Shown: positions 14,412 through 17,029 of the stretch, in pieces
Layout of the letters: each line of letters starts with the position of its first letter
Numbering within the stretch: the first letter of the stretch is position 1
From: JBLHKE01 sp047619485
GTDB lineage: Bacteria > Verrucomicrobiota > Verrucomicrobiia > Verrucomicrobiales > DEV007
Reading direction: 5' to 3'
DNA: 17,029 bases
NCBI GenBank assembly: GCA_047619485.1
Contig: JBLHKE010000071.1
Location: forward strand, 1-17,029
The notes under the pieces: model-generated
Databases searched by the model: none
Told to the model about the DNA's origin: nothing
Seen by the model: only the letters and a program-made list of their open reading frames with translations
Translations under genes and position numbers: made by a program

Positions 14412-14619
14412 GTGAATCCATTCTTGGCCGGCTTGGTTCACGTTATGGTCTGAGCATGCGCCATCGACATCCTGAAGACTCACCGAGGAAACCAATCTGC
14501 CGATGGCACTGATGATCAAACGCCTCCCCCAGTGGTTGACTAGATTCGTGAACGCTCTAACACTAGCCCTGAAATCGAAGAGCGCTCTCAGGAGGCGTTG
14601 ACATAACTTTGACGTTATG
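14412..14619. other. Structured non-coding stretch before the DUF218 gene
   Basis: The ~450-bp gap after the serine hydrolase contains no convincing gene but several inverted repeats. CGTGAATCC (14412-14420) pairs with GGTTCACG (14436-14443) with one bulge. AACGCCTCC (14519-14527) pairs with GGAGGCGTT (14591-14599), and inside it AACGCTCT pairs with AGAGCGCT with one mismatch. CATAAC-TTTGAC-GTTATG (14602-14619) is a perfect 6-bp hairpin. ACGTTATG is also repeated directly at 14441-14448 and 14612-14619. This could be a structured leader, a degraded mobile element or a small RNA; nothing identifies it. Confidence 0.3.
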
Positions 14620-14777
14620 AGTAGTGTGTTCCGCGCAGCATGGAGCGCCACGATGCTGACTCTTTAGACCGTGACTGTGATTTTATTGGGCGACTGTCCC
14701 GAATCGCGAGCGTTAAGAACCTGTCGCGACTTTCCCTTGATCCCCCGCTCGCCCTCCTTATTTCTCTATTGCCGACC

Positions 14778-15548
14778 GTGTTTTTCATCCTCTCCAAAGT
14801 CCTCATCTTCCTCATCCAGCCGCTCAACTGGATCATCGCCACCCTCGTCACCGGCTGGTTCCTACGGAGGAAAAAATGGGGGCGCCCCCTCCTCGCATCC
14901 GGTGTCATCATGGCCGTCGTCTTCACCAACCCACTCGCCATCAACCTTGCCACCCGTGCCTGGGAGCTCGAACCGGTCGCCATCGATTCCATCGTGGAGC
15001 CTTTCGATGTCGGAATCGTGCTCGGCGGATTCAGCCGCGTCATCGAAGAATTTCCCGACCGCATCCATCTCAACCGTCATCCCAACCGGCTCATCCACGC
15101 CATCCAACTCTACCACGCCGGCAAGATCAAAAAGATCCTCATCACCGGCGGCAACCCCTCGCTGATTGGTGAAAAGCCCACCGACGCAGCAGCACTCCGC
15201 AGTTTCCTAACAAATTTAGGGATCCCCGATTCCGACATCCTGACCGAAGACCGCTCACGCAACACCCGCGAGAACGCCACCTTCACCGCCGAAATCCTCC
15301 AAGGAGATCCCGCAGGTTCGCACTACCTCCTCATCACCTCCGCCTCCCACATGCGCCGCGCATCCGCCTGCTTCCGTAAAGTTGAGATCGAGGTCACTCC
15401 TTTCGCCACCGACCAGACGGAGGATCCGATCGACGCCCCAACTCCTGATGCCCTCATCCTCCCCAAATCCTCTGCCTTTTACCAGTGGAACATGCTCATC
15501 AAAGAATGGCTTGGTTACGCCGCTTACAAATTCCAAGGCTACCTCTGA
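14778..15548 (+). CDS. DUF218 membrane protein (ElyC/SanA/YdcF-like)
   Basis: 256 aa from the GTG at 14778. FFILSKVLIFLIQPLNW is the standard N-terminus of this family, followed by two membrane spans (ILSKVLIFLIQPLNWIIATL and LLASGVIMAVVFTNPLAI). The DUF218 domain then reads VGIVLGGF, ILITGGNPS, KPTDAAALRSFLTNLGIP, DRSRNTRENATFTAEIL and LLITSASHMRRASACF. Members such as ElyC and SanA act in envelope maintenance and lipid-carrier or peptidoglycan homeostasis; the reaction is not settled. An ATG at 14640 in the same frame would add 46 residues with no family character, so I prefer GTG, though it lacks a Shine-Dalgarno sequence. The domain call is firm, the start less so. Confidence 0.85.
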   Translation: MFFILSKVLIFLIQPLNWIIATLVTGWFLRRKKWGRPLLASGVIMAVVFTNPLAINLATRAWELEPVAIDSIVEPFDVGIVLGGFSRVIEEFPDRIHLNRHPNRLIHAIQLYHAGKIKKILITGGNPSLIGEKPTDAAALRSFLTNLGIPDSDILTEDRSRNTRENATFTAEILQGDPAGSHYLLITSASHMRRASACFRKVEIEVTPFATDQTEDPIDAPTPDALILPKSSAFYQWNMLIKEWLGYAAYKFQGYL

Positions 15549-15861
15549 CTCCTTTGAATGAAGGCATACCGTGCATCTCTTTGGCCGTGTTTCCGCTCGC
15601 CCACGACTTGCGCGCCAGCATTGAGGCCTCTAGCCGTAGCTGAATTGTTGCAAGACTGGCGGCAGCGAGGTCAGCCGGGCACTCTTGCTCATTGGAGTTA
15701 AGCCGGATCGTTGCGTAGCCTACGCTACAATCCTGCACCGCAAGCTTACAAACAGCCGTCCCAACGAAGAATCTACGCCCTGCATTCACGCCCTTCACCG
15801 AACGGAAAGCGCTGGTGATTCACCGTCACAATCTGCCCCACTGGTGTCAGGAGCTTGGAGT
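15549..15861. other. Gene-poor 313-bp stretch between DUF218 gene and deacetylase gene
   Basis: No gene of recognisable family is seen. A minus-strand frame at 15499-15798 translates to a 99-residue product rich in Ala, Ser and Cys (for example VQDCSVGYATIRLN, ADLAAASLATIQLRLEASML). It overlaps the DUF218 gene end and has no family signature. A 13-bp palindrome GCGTA-GCC-TACGC lies at 15713-15725. The sequence also supplies the odd last residues of the deacetylase, so it may be a repeat or insertion that replaced the original gene end. Confidence 0.3.
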
Positions 15862-16665
15862 TCAAATGGAACTGGAAGGACTGGCGTGTGGTCGCGAGCA
15901 CGACTCATGCGTGAACGGTCGCTGCGCTTTCAACCCTCGATCCCGTATCGATTTCAAAACGCGCGGCAAGGTATCGAGGATCACTGATCTCCCATCTTCA
16001 TCTCGCATTCCTTCGTGCATCAACAAGATCGCTCCCGGCTCGATCCCAGCCTCTAGACGCTCGATGATCGCATCTCGATCGGTCGATACTCCATCGCGGC
16101 CACGGGCGCTCCACGCGATTAGTTTTAGCCCGAGTCGCTTCAGGACCGGGTGGACGAAGACGTTGCGCATCCCGGCAGGCGCGCGGAACAGACTTGGCTG
16201 CCATTCCTCGAGAACTTCCGCGATCGCGCGTTGCCCACCTTTGATTTCCTCCTGCACACGGGCGGGGCCGAGCCGCCAGAAGGCAAACTGAGGGTGGCTT
16301 AAGGTGTGGTTCTCAATGCCATGGCCAGCGCCTTGGATCGCCTGAATCAACTCCGGCCAGCGTTGCGCTTTCTCGCCGATCACGAAAAAAGTCGCCTGCG
16401 CGTCGTGCCCGGCTAGCAGCCTAAGAATTTCGGGGGTGTCTTCCGGATCTGGCCCGTCATCAATCGTCAGCCACACCCCATCGCCATCCGTCCGCGTGAC
16501 CACAGTTCCCCACCACGGGCAGGTCGGCACTAACGTTGCCACCAAAGTTAACATGTGCGTCACGAACAAGATCGCCAGACCGAGCCAGAATAGCCCACCG
16601 ATCCACAGCACCACCAAGACGAGCGGTGCCAGCAGGTTTGAAGCGATTAGCAGAACCCGCATCAT
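15862..16665 (-). CDS. Polysaccharide deacetylase (NodB-homology) with N-terminal membrane anchor
   Basis: 267 aa. Two N-terminal hydrophobic segments (VLLIASNLLAPLVLVVLWIG and LFWLGLAILFVTHMLTLVAT) anchor a carbohydrate esterase 4 domain. Motif 1 is TIDDGPD (D69 base, D70 metal), motif 2 NHTLSHP (H120, H124), motif 3 FRAPAG (R161, P163) and motif 5 ILLMHEG (H217). CE4 enzymes remove N- or O-acetyl groups from surface polysaccharide or peptidoglycan; the anchor puts it at the inner membrane. The start ATGATG is preceded by GGAGGTGGAG, the best ribosome site in the window, and overlaps the upstream stop as ATGA, so the two genes are translationally coupled. After SIRDRGLK the last ~20 residues (QRPFTHESCSRPHASPSSSI) look unlike a family C-terminus. 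Confidence 0.88.
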   Translation of the reverse strand: MMRVLLIASNLLAPLVLVVLWIGGLFWLGLAILFVTHMLTLVATLVPTCPWWGTVVTRTDGDGVWLTIDDGPDPEDTPEILRLLAGHDAQATFFVIGEKAQRWPELIQAIQGAGHGIENHTLSHPQFAFWRLGPARVQEEIKGGQRAIAEVLEEWQPSLFRAPAGMRNVFVHPVLKRLGLKLIAWSARGRDGVSTDRDAIIERLEAGIEPGAILLMHEGMRDEDGRSVILDTLPRVLKSIRDRGLKAQRPFTHESCSRPHASPSSSI

Positions 16666-17027
16666 GACTCCACCTCCACCGCCTCCCCCGGGATCCAAGA
16701 TTTCCTTGCTAGCAGGCGCAGCAAATACATCGTCGAAAAGAGGCCTCCGAAGCCGATAGCGACAGGTTTTGGCAACCACCAGAAACCCAGCAGGCACAGG
16801 CATCCGACGATCAGTATCTCATCCACCAGCGGACGCCAAGCACGCCGCACGATCCGGATACGCTCAGCGAGTTCACAGACCAACACCACCGGCAGCCCGA
16901 GAATCTGTAAGCCGAAAAACATGAGCGGGAACGCGAGTAGCCAGCCGATCCCGCCGCCACCGAGAAGCATAAAAGCAATCGCAGTCGCGTCGCAGGCAAT
17001 CGCCACTGCCATCAGTGTTGTCCACAA
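16662..17027 (-). CDS. Small multi-pass membrane protein, possibly 5'-partial
   Basis: Up to 121 aa within the window. Three to four hydrophobic segments are seen (around MAVAIACDATAIAFMLLG, GWLLAFPLMFFGLQILGLPV, ILIVGCLCLLGFWWLPKP and IGFGGLFSTMYLLRLLA), with a basic loop ERIRIVRRAWRP between the second and third. I do not recognise a family. Starts possible inside the window are a TTG at 17027 and an ATG at 17012; the frame is still open at the window edge, so the true start may lie beyond. Its stop overlaps the deacetylase start (ATGA), so both probably serve the same surface-glycan function. Confidence 0.65.
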   Translation of the reverse strand: MWTTLMAVAIACDATAIAFMLLGGGGIGWLLAFPLMFFGLQILGLPVVLVCELAERIRIVRRAWRPLVDEILIVGCLCLLGFWWLPKPVAIGFGGLFSTMYLLRLLARKSWIPGEAVEVES

Positions 17028-17029
17028 CG

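Noticed and set aside
14403..14651. 82-codon minus-strand frame in the gap before the DUF218 gene
   Set aside because: No domain, no ribosome site, and it spans the inverted repeats, which explain the sequence better.
15690..15730. Integron attC-like site (GTTAAGC on the plus strand near a small palindrome)
   Set aside because: Only one degenerate 7-mer fits; a paired RYYYAAC/GTTRRRY arrangement at the right distance and any cassette or integrase are missing.
1..17029. CRISPR array, tRNA/rRNA gene, prophage or insertion-sequence transposase
   Set aside because: No regularly spaced direct repeats, no cloverleaf or rRNA-like sequence that I could see, and no transposase, integrase or phage structural gene in any frame examined.

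Overview
The window is a gene-dense, moderately GC-rich bacterial chromosome segment. I infer a Verrucomicrobiota-like organism, with a planctomycete as the alternative. The reasons are many exported single-domain sugar enzymes, few clear Shine-Dalgarno sites, non-ATG starts, an ASH/FnIII cell-surface protein, a GtrA-like protein and an exported MsrB. No rRNA, tRNA or other lineage marker is present, so this placement is soft.

Layout. Bases 1-72 are the last codons of a CheY-type receiver protein. A 166-bp imperfect palindrome (69-234) starts inside its stop codon, and a short A/T-core palindrome follows. Then come a sugar phosphate isomerase/epimerase and a GtrA-like membrane protein (+). 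They meet a convergent pair (-): a small membrane protein of unknown function and a HAD phosphatase. An exported SMP-30/gluconolactonase is divergent from the HAD gene and convergent with an orphan sugar-binding lipoprotein. The first ~5 kb therefore reads as a carbohydrate-handling neighbourhood: solute capture, lactone hydrolysis, sugar epimerisation and sugar-phosphate dephosphorylation. No ABC permease or ATPase is in view.

The middle (5.3-8.4 kb) is an envelope block. It has a large anchored ASH/FnIII protein (-), a divergent YkuD-fold protein whose catalytic Ser-His-Gly-Cys motif reads Ser-Thr-Gly-Ala, and an exported methionine sulfoxide reductase B. A second 175-bp palindromic element (8518-8692) follows. 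Its end sequences resemble those of the first element.

From 12.77 kb down to 8.8 kb on the minus strand lies a tight run: moxR (TTG start), DUF58, a SAM methyltransferase and dprA. Upstream of it, 12.8-13.28 kb holds degraded coding sequence, including a reading frame broken by one in-frame TAG. Next on the plus strand are a Tat-type exported beta-lactamase-family serine hydrolase, a structured gap of ~450 bp, and a DUF218 (ElyC/SanA/YdcF-like) membrane protein. The right end (-) has a small membrane protein overlapping a polysaccharide deacetylase by ATGA. The deacetylase C-terminus runs into ~300 bp of sequence without a recognisable gene.

The least explained items are the two related palindromic elements with CCTWAGG ends, the apparently catalytically dead YkuD protein, and the broken frame upstream of the serine hydrolase. 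I saw no clear new multi-gene defence or biosynthetic system.
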